DNA of 12,652 nucleotides from an uncultured Bacillaceae bacterium (GTDB taxonomy: Bacteria; Bacillota; Bacilli; Caldalkalibacillales; Caldalkalibacillaceae): assembly GCA_937967685.1 (NCBI GenBank), contig CALBTX010000161.1, positions 1 to 12,652 on the forward strand, given 5' to 3'. Positions 1 to 6,922 of the stretch are shown one piece after another. Made by a program: the position numbers and the translations under genes. Every line of letters starts with the position of its first letter. Position 1 is the first letter of the stretch. Under the pieces are notes generated by a model. That model saw only the letters and a program-made list of their open reading frames with translations. It had not been told where the DNA came from and searched no databases.

Positions 1-27
1 TGTACTCACAGAGCACAAGTCATGCTA

Positions 28-43
28 ATGGGCTAAAGCCCAT
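28..43 (+). other. Short GC-rich stem-loop upstream of the helicase gene
   Basis: ATGGGC (28-33) and GCCCAT (38-43) can form a 6-bp hairpin with a TAAA loop, ending 12 bases before the helicase ribosome binding site. No T-run follows on the plus strand, so it does not look like an intrinsic terminator. It could be a 5'-leader structure or the end of an upstream gene cut off by the window edge. A short repeated CATGCTA flanks it (21-27 and 47-53). No function can be assigned. Confidence 0.3.
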
Positions 44-66
44 AGTCATGCTATGAAGGAGAATGA

Positions 67-1497
67 ATGAAATTGTCTACATTTAAAGAACTGAATTTGA
101 CGGAACCACTGATGAAAGCTGTTCATCTGATGGGATTTGAAGAAACGACCCCCATACAAAAACAGACCATTCCTTTGGCTTTGCAAGGAAAGGACCTCAT
201 AGGTCAAGCTCAAACCGGAACGGGTAAAACGGCCGCTTTTGGCATTCCATTGATAGAAAAGGTCACTGTTGATGACGGACACATTCAAGGCATTGTCATC
301 ACTCCAACAAGGGAACTGGCCATTCAGGTCGGTGAGGAGTTAAACAAAATCGGCCAATTTAAACATATACGCACATTGCCAATCTACGGCGGGCAAGATA
401 TTAACCGTCAAATTAGAAGTTTGAAGAAAAAACCGCATATAATTGTCGGGACACCCGGACGTTTATTAGACCATATGCGCAGAAGAACCGTCCGCCTGAA
501 CCATATCGAAACGGTTGTTTTGGATGAGGCGGACGAAATGTTAAATATGGGCTTTATTGAAGATATCGAATCGATTTTGCAGGAAGTGCCCGAGAATCGC
601 CAGACGTTGCTTTTTTCAGCCACAATGCCTGAACCGATTGCCACCTTGGCCCGCAAATTCATGCAGCAGCCGGAAATGGTTCGAGTGAAGGCCAAAGAAG
701 TCACCGTGCCGAATATTGAACAGCACTATATTGAAGTGCCCGAAAGAAAAAAATTTGACGTGCTCTGCAATCTATTGGATATCCAGTCCCCAGATTTAGC
801 CATCATCTTTGGCCGTACAAAACGCCGGGTTGATGAATTGAGCGAGGCGTTGAACAAGCGCAGCTACTCTGCAGAAGGGATTCACGGCGATTTGACCCAG
901 GCAAGAAGGGATTCGGTCATGAGAAAATTTAAAGAGGGAGCAATTGACATTCTGGTGGCGACCGATGTGGCTGCCCGGGGACTGGACATCACAGGTGTCA
1001 GCCATGTGTACAACTTTGATATTCCCCAAGATCCCGAAAGTTATGTTCATCGCATAGGACGAACCGGACGCGCAGGAAAAACGGGGCTGGCGACCACTTT
1101 TGTCACCCCTCGTGAGATGGGCCAATTGAAAAATATTGAGCAGATTACGAAAAGAAAAATGGTGCGCAAGCCAATCCCAACAATTTCTGAAGCGAAAGAA
1201 GGCCAGCAGCGCATAGCCATGGAAAAACTGCTGCGGACGGCTGATCTGGACGAAATTGGCCCGTACAAAAGGCTGGCAGAAGGTTTATTGGAAGAGGCCG
1301 ATTCTGTCACCCTTCTTTCGGCCGCCTTAAAACTGTTGACGAAAGAACCAAATACAACACCGGTACGTTTAACCGCGGAAGCTCCTTTGCGTACCAAAAA
1401 AAAGCCTGGTACCAAAACAAGATTTCGCAGTGCGAAAAAGGGAGGGCCATTTCGAAGTCGAGGAAACCAGCGTCGACGTTCTTCATCTTCTCACTAG
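67..1497 (+). CDS. cshA: DEAD-box ATP-dependent RNA helicase, CshA type
   Basis: ATP-dependent RNA helicase of 476 residues that unwinds RNA duplexes; relatives act in the cytoplasm in ribosome assembly, cold adaptation and the RNA degradosome. All family motifs are visible: Q motif (PIQ, Q31), Walker A AQTGTGKT (48-55), TPTRELA, TPGR, DEAD (153-156), SAT (184-186), ATDVAARGLD and HRIGRTGR (328-335), so both RecA-like domains are complete. After about residue 380 comes a helical segment (LLRTADLDEIGPYKRLAEGLL) resembling the CshA dimerisation region, then a Lys/Arg/Ser-rich tail that probably binds RNA. B. subtilis CshA is slightly longer (about 494 aa). The start at 67 has AAGGAG at 56-61, five bases upstream; the ATG at 63 is in another frame. 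The gene is followed at once by a terminator, so it ends its transcription unit. Its promoter is not identifiable in the short upstream stretch. Confidence 0.95.
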   Translation: MKLSTFKELNLTEPLMKAVHLMGFEETTPIQKQTIPLALQGKDLIGQAQTGTGKTAAFGIPLIEKVTVDDGHIQGIVITPTRELAIQVGEELNKIGQFKHIRTLPIYGGQDINRQIRSLKKKPHIIVGTPGRLLDHMRRRTVRLNHIETVVLDEADEMLNMGFIEDIESILQEVPENRQTLLFSATMPEPIATLARKFMQQPEMVRVKAKEVTVPNIEQHYIEVPERKKFDVLCNLLDIQSPDLAIIFGRTKRRVDELSEALNKRSYSAEGIHGDLTQARRDSVMRKFKEGAIDILVATDVAARGLDITGVSHVYNFDIPQDPESYVHRIGRTGRAGKTGLATTFVTPREMGQLKNIEQITKRKMVRKPIPTISEAKEGQQRIAMEKLLRTADLDEIGPYKRLAEGLLEEADSVTLLSAALKLLTKEPNTTPVRLTAEAPLRTKKKPGTKTRFRSAKKGGPFRSRGNQRRRSSSSH

Positions 1498-1530
1498 GGG
1501 CAATTCATGCTGCCCCGTTTATTTTTTCTT
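1497..1530 (+). terminator. Intrinsic terminator of the helicase gene
   Basis: GGGGCA (1497-1502) pairs with TGCCCC (1511-1516) around an 8-base loop, followed by a T-rich tract (GTTTATTTTTTCTT, 1517-1530). The stem begins on the last base of the helicase TAG stop codon, so the gene has almost no 3' untranslated region. Confidence 0.88.
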
Positions 1531-1557
1531 GAAACTTCGCACCTTTAAGCCTATCAT
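1529..1557 (+). promoter_or_regulatory. Sigma-A promoter of the penicillin-binding protein gene
   Basis: TTGAAA (1529-1534) and TATCAT (1552-1557) each match the consensus in five of six positions and are 17 bp apart. The -35 box starts at the end of the T-tract of the helicase terminator, so the two units are separated with no wasted sequence. Transcription would start near 1564, about 65 bases before the preferred GTG start codon at 1630. Confidence 0.6.
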
Positions 1558-1629
1558 CAATAGATAGAAAGAACGATCAAAAAGATGGATCAACAGGACG
1601 AAAGTCTCGTATTTAAGGAGAGGGGCAAC

Positions 1630-3669
1630 GTGTTCAAGCCAAAAATTTGGGGCTGGGCTGTTTTGGTCACGCTTATTTTGACCTTAGGCGGATGTTCTGA
1701 ACTTCCAGATCCGCAAGAACGTTTTGACGAATATCTTTCGGCATGGAAAGCACAGGATTTCAAGGCGATGTACCATTTACTATCTGTTCAGAGCAAGGAG
1801 AAAACGAGTGAGGAAGAGTTTGTCGAACGGCATACGAATATTTATTCCGGCATTGAATTAAGCAACCTGCAGATCGATGTCGCCTATCCCGAAGACATTG
1901 AACCAAATGAAGAGAACGAAATCGAATTTCCAATTCACGTCTCCATGGAAACACTGGCCGGACATGTAGAATTTCCGTATCAGGTCAGAATGGTTTTGGA
2001 AGAAAAGGAAGAAGGGCAGACTTGGTCTGTTCATTGGAATGAACAGATGATATTTCCGCAGCTGGAAGAGGGAGATGAAGTCCGGGTTCGTACGGAAAAA
2101 GCGCCCCGGGGAGGAATATATGACCGCAATGGCAATGAAATGGCCGTTAACGGTGAAATTGTTGAAATTGGATTGCATCCAGCACAATTGGAAGGGACAG
2201 AAGAGGAATCGTTAGCTCGACTGTCAGAAGAATTGCATGTCTCCGTAGAATATTTGGAAAAACAATTGAATTTGTCCTGGGTTGGACCAGATACATTCGT
2301 CCCCGTCCGGGCATTATCAGTGGAAGATCGGGAACGGGTAGAGCAACTGACCGAAATCCCGGGGGTGACATACAGAGTCATCGAAGGGCGGGTTTATCCT
2401 TATCGGGAAGTGGTCGGCCATTTAACGGGTTATATTGCCCAAATTTCGGCTGAAGAGCTGGAGGCATTAGAAGATGAGGGCTATAGCGAAAATGATTTAG
2501 TTGGCAAGGCCGGGCTGGAAAAAATTTTTGAGGAACGTCTCAGAGGCGAGGATGGAGGCAAGATTTACACGGTTGACGAAGAGGGTGAAGAAAAGGAGAT
2601 CATCGCCCAGAAAGAACCTGTTCCGGGTGAGGACATTTATGTCACGATTGATATAGAATTACAGCAGTCTTTGTTTGCCCAGCTTGAAGGTGACTCCGGT
2701 ACGGCAACAGCCATTCACCCGCAAACAGGAGAGGTTTTAGCTTTAGTCAGCCGTCCGGCATATGACCCGAATTTGTTCATCCTGGGCGTTTCCGATGAAC
2801 AATGGACCCAATGGCAAGAACATCCGGAAAAACCGTTGCTCGCTCGCTTTGCTCAAACTTATTCACCGGGATCCACATTTAAACCGGTGACAGCGGCCAT
2901 CGGCATTGAAACAGGAAGTATTGACCCGGATGAAGAGCGGAATATTACTGGATTGCATTGGCGTCCAGATGATTCATCGTGGGATGAAGAGGACAGGATT
3001 ACCCGTGTTTCGGATCCAGGCGAACCGGTTGATTTGAGCAAGGCCCTGATATACTCGGATAACATTTATTTTGCCCAGACGGCGCTGGCCATCGGCGAAG
3101 AAAACTTTTTTAACGAAATTGATGCTTATGGGTTTGGTGAAGAAATACCGTTTGAATATCCTGTCAAGGCATCTCAGTTAGCCAATAACGATTCATTCCG
3201 TAATGAGGTTCAACTGGCCGATACCGGCTATGGTCAAGGAGAAGTAAGTGTTAATCCATTGCATCTAGGCCTGATCTACGCTTCATTGGTCAATGAAGGA
3301 GACCTCCTGGCACCTGTATTGGAACTGGATAAAGCGCAAGAACCTCGTATTTGGCATGAAGATGCGATGTCACCCGAAACGGCTCGACGTCTGATGGAAG
3401 ATCTGATCCAAGTGGTTGAGCATCCCCGTGGAACGGCCAGGGAAGCGAAAATAGATCAGCTCACCATTGCCGGAAAAACAGGTACGGCCGAACTGAAAAG
3501 CACGCGGGATGAAAAAGGAAAAGAGTTGGGTTGGTTTGTAGGAATGGATGCTGATGATCCGGAATTACTCATTACGATGATGATTGAAAATGTCCAGGAT
3601 CACGGCGGAAGCAGCTATGTCATCCCTAAAGTGCGCACAGTGATGGAGCGGTATTTGGAAGACGAGTGA
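1630..3669 (+). CDS. pbpC: Class B penicillin-binding protein (PBP3/MecA-type transpeptidase), lipoprotein
   Basis: D,D-transpeptidase that cross-links peptidoglycan outside the membrane. Read from GTG 1630 it has 679 residues. It begins with a short basic and hydrophobic signal ending in the lipobox TLGGC (Cys22), so it is probably lipid-anchored. An NTF2-like MecA_N domain follows (about 30-140), then the PBP dimerisation region (APRGGIYDRNG onward) and the transpeptidase domain with all three catalytic motifs: STFK (415-418, nucleophile Ser415), SDN (476-478) and KTGT (616-619). The order and length match B. subtilis PbpC (PBP3, about 668 aa) and MecA. Start choice: AAGGAG at 1615-1620 lies nine bases before GTG 1630 and gives a normal signal peptide. 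The upstream in-frame ATG 1585 has no good ribosome binding site and would put a charged 15-residue stretch before the signal. MecA-like enzymes can be beta-lactam tolerant, but resistance cannot be inferred from the motifs. No terminator is obvious between the stop codon and the next promoter. Confidence 0.92.
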   Translation: MFKPKIWGWAVLVTLILTLGGCSELPDPQERFDEYLSAWKAQDFKAMYHLLSVQSKEKTSEEEFVERHTNIYSGIELSNLQIDVAYPEDIEPNEENEIEFPIHVSMETLAGHVEFPYQVRMVLEEKEEGQTWSVHWNEQMIFPQLEEGDEVRVRTEKAPRGGIYDRNGNEMAVNGEIVEIGLHPAQLEGTEEESLARLSEELHVSVEYLEKQLNLSWVGPDTFVPVRALSVEDRERVEQLTEIPGVTYRVIEGRVYPYREVVGHLTGYIAQISAEELEALEDEGYSENDLVGKAGLEKIFEERLRGEDGGKIYTVDEEGEEKEIIAQKEPVPGEDIYVTIDIELQQSLFAQLEGDSGTATAIHPQTGEVLALVSRPAYDPNLFILGVSDEQWTQWQEHPEKPLLARFAQTYSPGSTFKPVTAAIGIETGSIDPDEERNITGLHWRPDDSSWDEEDRITRVSDPGEPVDLSKALIYSDNIYFAQTALAIGEENFFNEIDAYGFGEEIPFEYPVKASQLANNDSFRNEVQLADTGYGQGEVSVNPLHLGLIYASLVNEGDLLAPVLELDKAQEPRIWHEDAMSPETARRLMEDLIQVVEHPRGTAREAKIDQLTIAGKTGTAELKSTRDEKGKELGWFVGMDADDPELLITMMIENVQDHGGSSYVIPKVRTVMERYLEDE

Positions 3670-3723
3670 TCACGTCGCGATTTCGGCAAGGTTAAGACAA
3701 TATTACAGAGGCAAATTTTTAAA

Positions 3724-3752
3724 TTGACAGTTTCATCAAGACACGATATAAT
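3724..3752 (+). promoter_or_regulatory. Perfect-consensus sigma-A promoter of the SAM riboswitch-metY unit
   Basis: TTGACA (3724-3729) and TATAAT (3747-3752) match the sigma-A consensus exactly with the optimal 17-bp spacer. Transcription would start near 3759, about 24 bases before the riboswitch P1 stem. Such a strong promoter suits a gene whose control is exerted after initiation by riboswitch attenuation. Confidence 0.93.
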
Positions 3753-3782
3753 TATTTCAATCAGTTTCATATTCACTTATCA

Positions 3783-3907
3783 CTCTTATCAAGAGAGGCG
3801 GAGGGACTGGCCCGATGAACCCTCGGCAACCATCGATCATACGTCTTTTGGCTGTTGGTCGACAGGTGCCAAATCCAGCAAAACGTTCTCGTTTTGGAAG
3901 ATAAGAG
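3783..3907 (+). promoter_or_regulatory. S-box (SAM-I) riboswitch aptamer
   Basis: The conserved S-box core is present: GAGGGACTGGCCC (from 3801), the kink-turn GATGA (3814-3818), CGGCAACC (3824-3831) and CAGGTGCCAAATCC. The helices can be drawn: P1 is CTCTTATC (3783-3790) with GATAAGAG (3900-3907), 8 bp; P2 includes GAGGG (3801-3805) with CCCTC (3820-3824); P4 is CAAAACG (3879-3885) with CGTTTTG (3890-3896) around a TTCT loop. In this family S-adenosylmethionine binding stabilises P1 and switches transcription of methionine or cysteine genes off, which agrees with metY downstream. An 85-codon open frame crosses this element and is not a gene. Confidence 0.97.
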
Positions 3908-3938
3908 GTGTAGACGTTTGGGATCGTTGCACATCGTC

Positions 3939-3965
3939 AGGCCTCTTATCTAAGGAGGCCTTTTT
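3939..3965 (+). terminator. SAM-riboswitch-controlled intrinsic terminator
   Basis: AGGCCTC (3939-3945) pairs with GAGGCCT (3955-3961), followed by TTTTT (3961-3965). The competing antiterminator is visible: AGATAAGAGGT (3899-3909), which contains the 3' strand of P1, can pair over 11 positions, one of them G-U, with GCCTCTTATCT (3941-3951), the 5' side of the terminator. With SAM, P1 forms and the terminator is free to fold; without SAM the antiterminator forms and metY is transcribed. Confidence 0.93.
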
Positions 3966-4009
3966 ATATGGCCGTTTTTAAGTTTAAATGGAGGAAGGGG
4001 AGCTGAACA

Positions 4010-5296
4010 ATGAGCGAAGAACGTCAACAAGGTTTTGAAACGATTGCTTTACACGGCGGACAACAGGTGGACCCGGCAACAGGGGCGCGAGCGGTACCGA
4101 TTTATCAGACGACATCTTACCAGTTTGAGAGTACGGAACATGCCGCAAATTTATTTGGTTTAAAGGAAACAGGGAACATTTATACCCGAATCATGAACCC
4201 GACACAAGATGCGTTTGAACAAACGATTGCCAAGTTGGAAGGAGGGGTGGGTGCACTGGCGGTTTCTTCCGGTCAGGCGGCCACTACTTATGCGATTTTG
4301 AATATCGCTGGATCGGGAGACGAAATTGTTTCGTCATCTTCTTTATATGGGGGTACATACAATCTGTTTTCCACGACTTTGCCCAAGCTCGGAGTGACGA
4401 TTCGCTGGGCGGATGTGGACCGTTTGGAATCTTTCAAAGAGGCGATCACCCCCAAAACGAAAGCGATTTTTATTGAAAGCATCGGCAATCCGAAAGTGAA
4501 CGTCGCCGATATTGAAGCTGTCGCTACAATTGCGCATGATGCAGGCGTTCCCTTAATCGTGGACAACACGTTGGCCACACCATATTTGTGCAAACCGATT
4601 GAACATGGGGCGGACATTGTTGTTCACTCAGCAACGAAGTTCATCGGCGGTCATGGCACTTCAATCGGAGGCGTCATTGTTGATTCAGGCCGGTTTACCT
4701 GGGATAATGGCAAATTCCCGGGATTGACAGAACCGGATCCGAGCTATCACGGTTTGGTTTATACGGAAGCTTTAGGCCCCCTGGCCTATATTACGAAAGC
4801 ACGCGTCCAATTGTTGAGGGACTTGGGTTCGGCCATTTCACCTTTTAATGCTTTCCTGTTTATTCAAGGGTTGGAAACACTGTCTTTGCGAATGGAACGG
4901 CACAGTGAGAATGCCCTGGGGGTGGCTCGCTTTCTACAGGAGCACTCTCAAGTGGAATGGGTGAATTATCCTGGATTGGACAATGATCCTTATTATGAAC
5001 TGGCCCAAAAATATTTGCCGAATGGTCAGGGCGCCATTTTGACGTTCGGGGTCAAAGGCGGCGCCAAAGCCGGGGAAAAAGTGATTCAACATGTACAAAT
5101 GTTTTCTCATTTGGCGAACATCGGCGATGCCAAATCGCTGATCATTCATCCGGCCAGTACAACTCATCAGCAACTGTCTGCTGAGGAACAAAGGGCGGCG
5201 GGTGTTTCTCCGGAAATGGTCCGTTTATCGGTTGGTATTGAAACGCTGGATGATATTCTGGCTGATCTGGATCAGGCTTTGAAATCGATCGATTAA
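4010..5296 (+). CDS. metY: O-acetylhomoserine aminocarboxypropyltransferase (sulfhydrylase), MetY
   Basis: Pyridoxal-phosphate enzyme of the Cys/Met metabolism family that joins O-acetylhomoserine with sulfide to give homocysteine, the direct sulfhydrylation route to methionine. Some members also act on O-acetylserine. The 428 residues match the usual 425-430 for MetY. The start FETIALHGGQQVDPATGARAVPIYQTTSY is typical and contains the family's YQTTSY segment. The cofactor lysine is K210 in SATKFIGGHG, and IVDNTLATP lies upstream as expected. The C-terminal ATTHQQLSAEEQ..AGVSPEMVRLSVGIE stretch is also characteristic. ATG 4010 has AAGGGGAG (3995-4002) seven bases upstream. The gene is a single-gene unit under the SAM riboswitch. 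Its last 155 bases are overlapped on the opposite strand by the open frame of the MurE-like gene. The extended MetY type is preferred over cystathionine gamma-synthase because of the length and the inserted segments. Confidence 0.95.
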   Translation: MSEERQQGFETIALHGGQQVDPATGARAVPIYQTTSYQFESTEHAANLFGLKETGNIYTRIMNPTQDAFEQTIAKLEGGVGALAVSSGQAATTYAILNIAGSGDEIVSSSSLYGGTYNLFSTTLPKLGVTIRWADVDRLESFKEAITPKTKAIFIESIGNPKVNVADIEAVATIAHDAGVPLIVDNTLATPYLCKPIEHGADIVVHSATKFIGGHGTSIGGVIVDSGRFTWDNGKFPGLTEPDPSYHGLVYTEALGPLAYITKARVQLLRDLGSAISPFNAFLFIQGLETLSLRMERHSENALGVARFLQEHSQVEWVNYPGLDNDPYYELAQKYLPNGQGAILTFGVKGGAKAGEKVIQHVQMFSHLANIGDAKSLIIHPASTTHQQLSAEEQRAAGVSPEMVRLSVGIETLDDILADLDQALKSID

Positions 5297-6761
5297 TTGA
5301 TGCCTTTGAACTTTTGTCCGCCTCATTCAACAAATACAAAATGGTTTCCCGATCAGATCGGGTGGGAAGTGTAAAGGATTGCTCGTACGTTTCCGGTCCC
5401 TTACCGGTAACGACGATCCAATCCTTTTCTTTTGCTTGCCGCCAGGCGTGCTGAATGGCCAGTGTGCGGTCTTCGATGATCGTGCAATGTCGTTTGGCAC
5501 CGATACGTGATAATTGTTTGAGCTGTTCTGTCATCTCCTCCGCTTTCACTGGTCCGAGATCATCCATTGTTAAAATCAGGGCATCACTGTACTTATTGGA
5601 GATGTGAATCATCTTTTCCCGTTTCGACGGGTCACCATTTCCGCGGAATCCAAAAATATGAATTAAATGTTTGGCGCCGCAGCGTTTTAAGGATCCTAAA
5701 AATTGATCGAGTCCTTGAGGCGTGTGCGCATAATCTATAATAAACGTCGCGCCGTGCGGATGAATATATTTTTCGGCCCTTCCCGGTACGCCGGGAAAAG
5801 TTTGCAAGGCATGGATGATTGTTTGAGGATCAATATGCAGGCAGCGGGCGACAAGGTATGCCGCCATGGCATTGTAGATGTTATGCTTGCCAGGCAAAGG
5901 CAGACGAAACGAATATGTTTTTCCACCTTCCTTCATTTGACATCGAGGCTGCCAACGTTCTTTAATATCAATCAGTTGAAGATCACATGATTCACTCACG
6001 CCGAAGCTTTTCAATGGCGTGTGCTCTGCCCGCAATCGTTCCAACAGGCTTTTTCCCCACGCGTCATCGCCATTGATGATGGCTGTTCCCGATGTTTTTA
6101 GTTGCTTGAATAACGATGATTTCACTTCAAAATAATCGTTCATCTGCCGATGATAGTTCAAATGATCGTGGCTCAGATTCGTAAAGACGGCACAATCCAA
6201 CGCTATCCCGTAAATACGTTCTTGATCAATACCGTGTGAAGAAGCTTCCATAATGACGACAGGATCGTTGCTTTCGTTCATCCATTTTTGGAGGCTGAGT
6301 GCATCAGGTGTCGTGTTTTTCGAAAGGATTTTTCGCCCGTTAATGATGTGTTCCACCGTACCGAACAAGGAACAGCGGGTACCGGATGTCTGGATAATAT
6401 GTCGCAGTAAATATGCGGTTGAAGTTTTTCCATTCGTTCCCGTAATACCGATGACGGTATGTTTTCTGGACGGATAGTTGTAAAATTTAGAGGCCAGAAG
6501 CGCCAAAACGCGGCGGGCGTTAGCAACCCGAATATAAGGAACCGGTAAGGCAGAAATGTCCTTCTCCCCGATGACAGCGGCGGCTCCTTTTTTAATCGCT
6601 TGTTCGATATATTGATGCCCATCGCTATGTGTTCCGCGTATGGCAACGAACAGATTGCCCGGTTCGATATCGTTCGAATGAAAATGTAAACCGGAAATGC
6701 GGCAGCCGGCCAGCTTCGTTTCAATGTCCGATAACGTCGTCGCGTCCAAGTCAGGATTCAT
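5142..6761 (-). CDS. MurE-like Mur ligase (UDP-MurNAc-tripeptide synthetase paralogue)
   Basis: ATP-dependent amide ligase of the Mur family; true MurE adds meso-diaminopimelate or lysine to UDP-MurNAc-L-Ala-D-Glu in the cytoplasm. From ATG 6761 (AAGGAG at 6776-6771, nine bases away) it has 539 residues. A longer frame from 6878 adds 39 residues before the family's start and lacks this site. Visible: N-terminal MurE domain (PGNLFVAIRGTHSDG, about 34-48), P-loop GTNGKTS (108-114), EASSHGI, NLSHDHLNYH, the expected carbamylated lysine K214 (EVKSSLF), INGDD, GKHNIYNAMAA, GVPGR, DYAHTP and GKGPETYE (453-460). Differences from canonical MurE: the amino-acid selecting DNPR position reads DDLG (400-403), the ATP-site GGDRD loop reads RGNGD, and the usual SR near residue 29 is SN. 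It is therefore probably a paralogue of unknown acceptor specificity. The family normally ends near residue 485-490; residues about 489-539 here are antisense to metY. Confidence 0.85.
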   Translation of the reverse strand: MNPDLDATTLSDIETKLAGCRISGLHFHSNDIEPGNLFVAIRGTHSDGHQYIEQAIKKGAAAVIGEKDISALPVPYIRVANARRVLALLASKFYNYPSRKHTVIGITGTNGKTSTAYLLRHIIQTSGTRCSLFGTVEHIINGRKILSKNTTPDALSLQKWMNESNDPVVIMEASSHGIDQERIYGIALDCAVFTNLSHDHLNYHRQMNDYFEVKSSLFKQLKTSGTAIINGDDAWGKSLLERLRAEHTPLKSFGVSESCDLQLIDIKERWQPRCQMKEGGKTYSFRLPLPGKHNIYNAMAAYLVARCLHIDPQTIIHALQTFPGVPGRAEKYIHPHGATFIIDYAHTPQGLDQFLGSLKRCGAKHLIHIFGFRGNGDPSKREKMIHISNKYSDALILTMDDLGPVKAEEMTEQLKQLSRIGAKRHCTIIEDRTLAIQHAWRQAKEKDWIVVTGKGPETYEQSFTLPTRSDRETILYLLNEADKSSKASINRSISKPDPDQPEYHPAFQYQPINGPFPEKHPPPFVPQQTVADELYWPDE

Positions 6762-6922
6762 GTGAAATGACTCCTTTTTCTCTCTATGTTTCGTTTTCCG
6801 GCCGGAACATATGCATTGGAACGTGTCGTTCATCGCTGACAACGTTTTTGGATTCACCATCCCGAGCTTGTCCCTCATAAGTTATAAAAATAGGCATCAG
6901 TTTAAGGAATGGGGGATGGAAC
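6762..6922. promoter_or_regulatory. Divergent intergenic region between the MurE-like ligase and the M14 peptidase
   Basis: These 161 bases must hold the start signals for both divergent genes. I see the ribosome binding site of the ligase (6776-6771, minus strand) and a weaker G-rich one for the peptidase (GGGGGA, 6911-6916). TATAAA at 6883-6888 resembles a -10 box for the peptidase but has no acceptable -35 box at 16-18 bp, so I do not call a sigma-A promoter. A sporulation or other alternative sigma factor is possible but cannot be shown. Confidence 0.4.

Noticed and set aside
1..66. Stem-loop before the helicase considered as a terminator of an upstream gene
   Set aside because: No T-run follows it on the plus strand and the upstream gene is outside the window.
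408..1415. Several minus-strand open frames of about 100-120 codons inside the helicase gene
   Set aside because: All are shadows of an intact helicase with every motif in place; no start signals or known domains.
3662..3723. Possible terminator after the penicillin-binding protein gene
   Set aside because: Only a short TGATCA palindrome near the stop codon and an unpaired AT-rich stretch are present; no stem followed by a T-run.
3724..3981. 85-codon open frame on the plus strand upstream of metY
   Set aside because: It begins in the promoter and spans the SAM riboswitch and terminator. It has no ribosome binding site and its sequence is explained by conserved RNA structure.
6762..6878. 39-residue N-terminal extension of the MurE-like protein
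   Set aside because: ATG 6761 has a good AAGGAG site and matches the usual start of the family. The extension has no such site and lies in the divergent promoter region.
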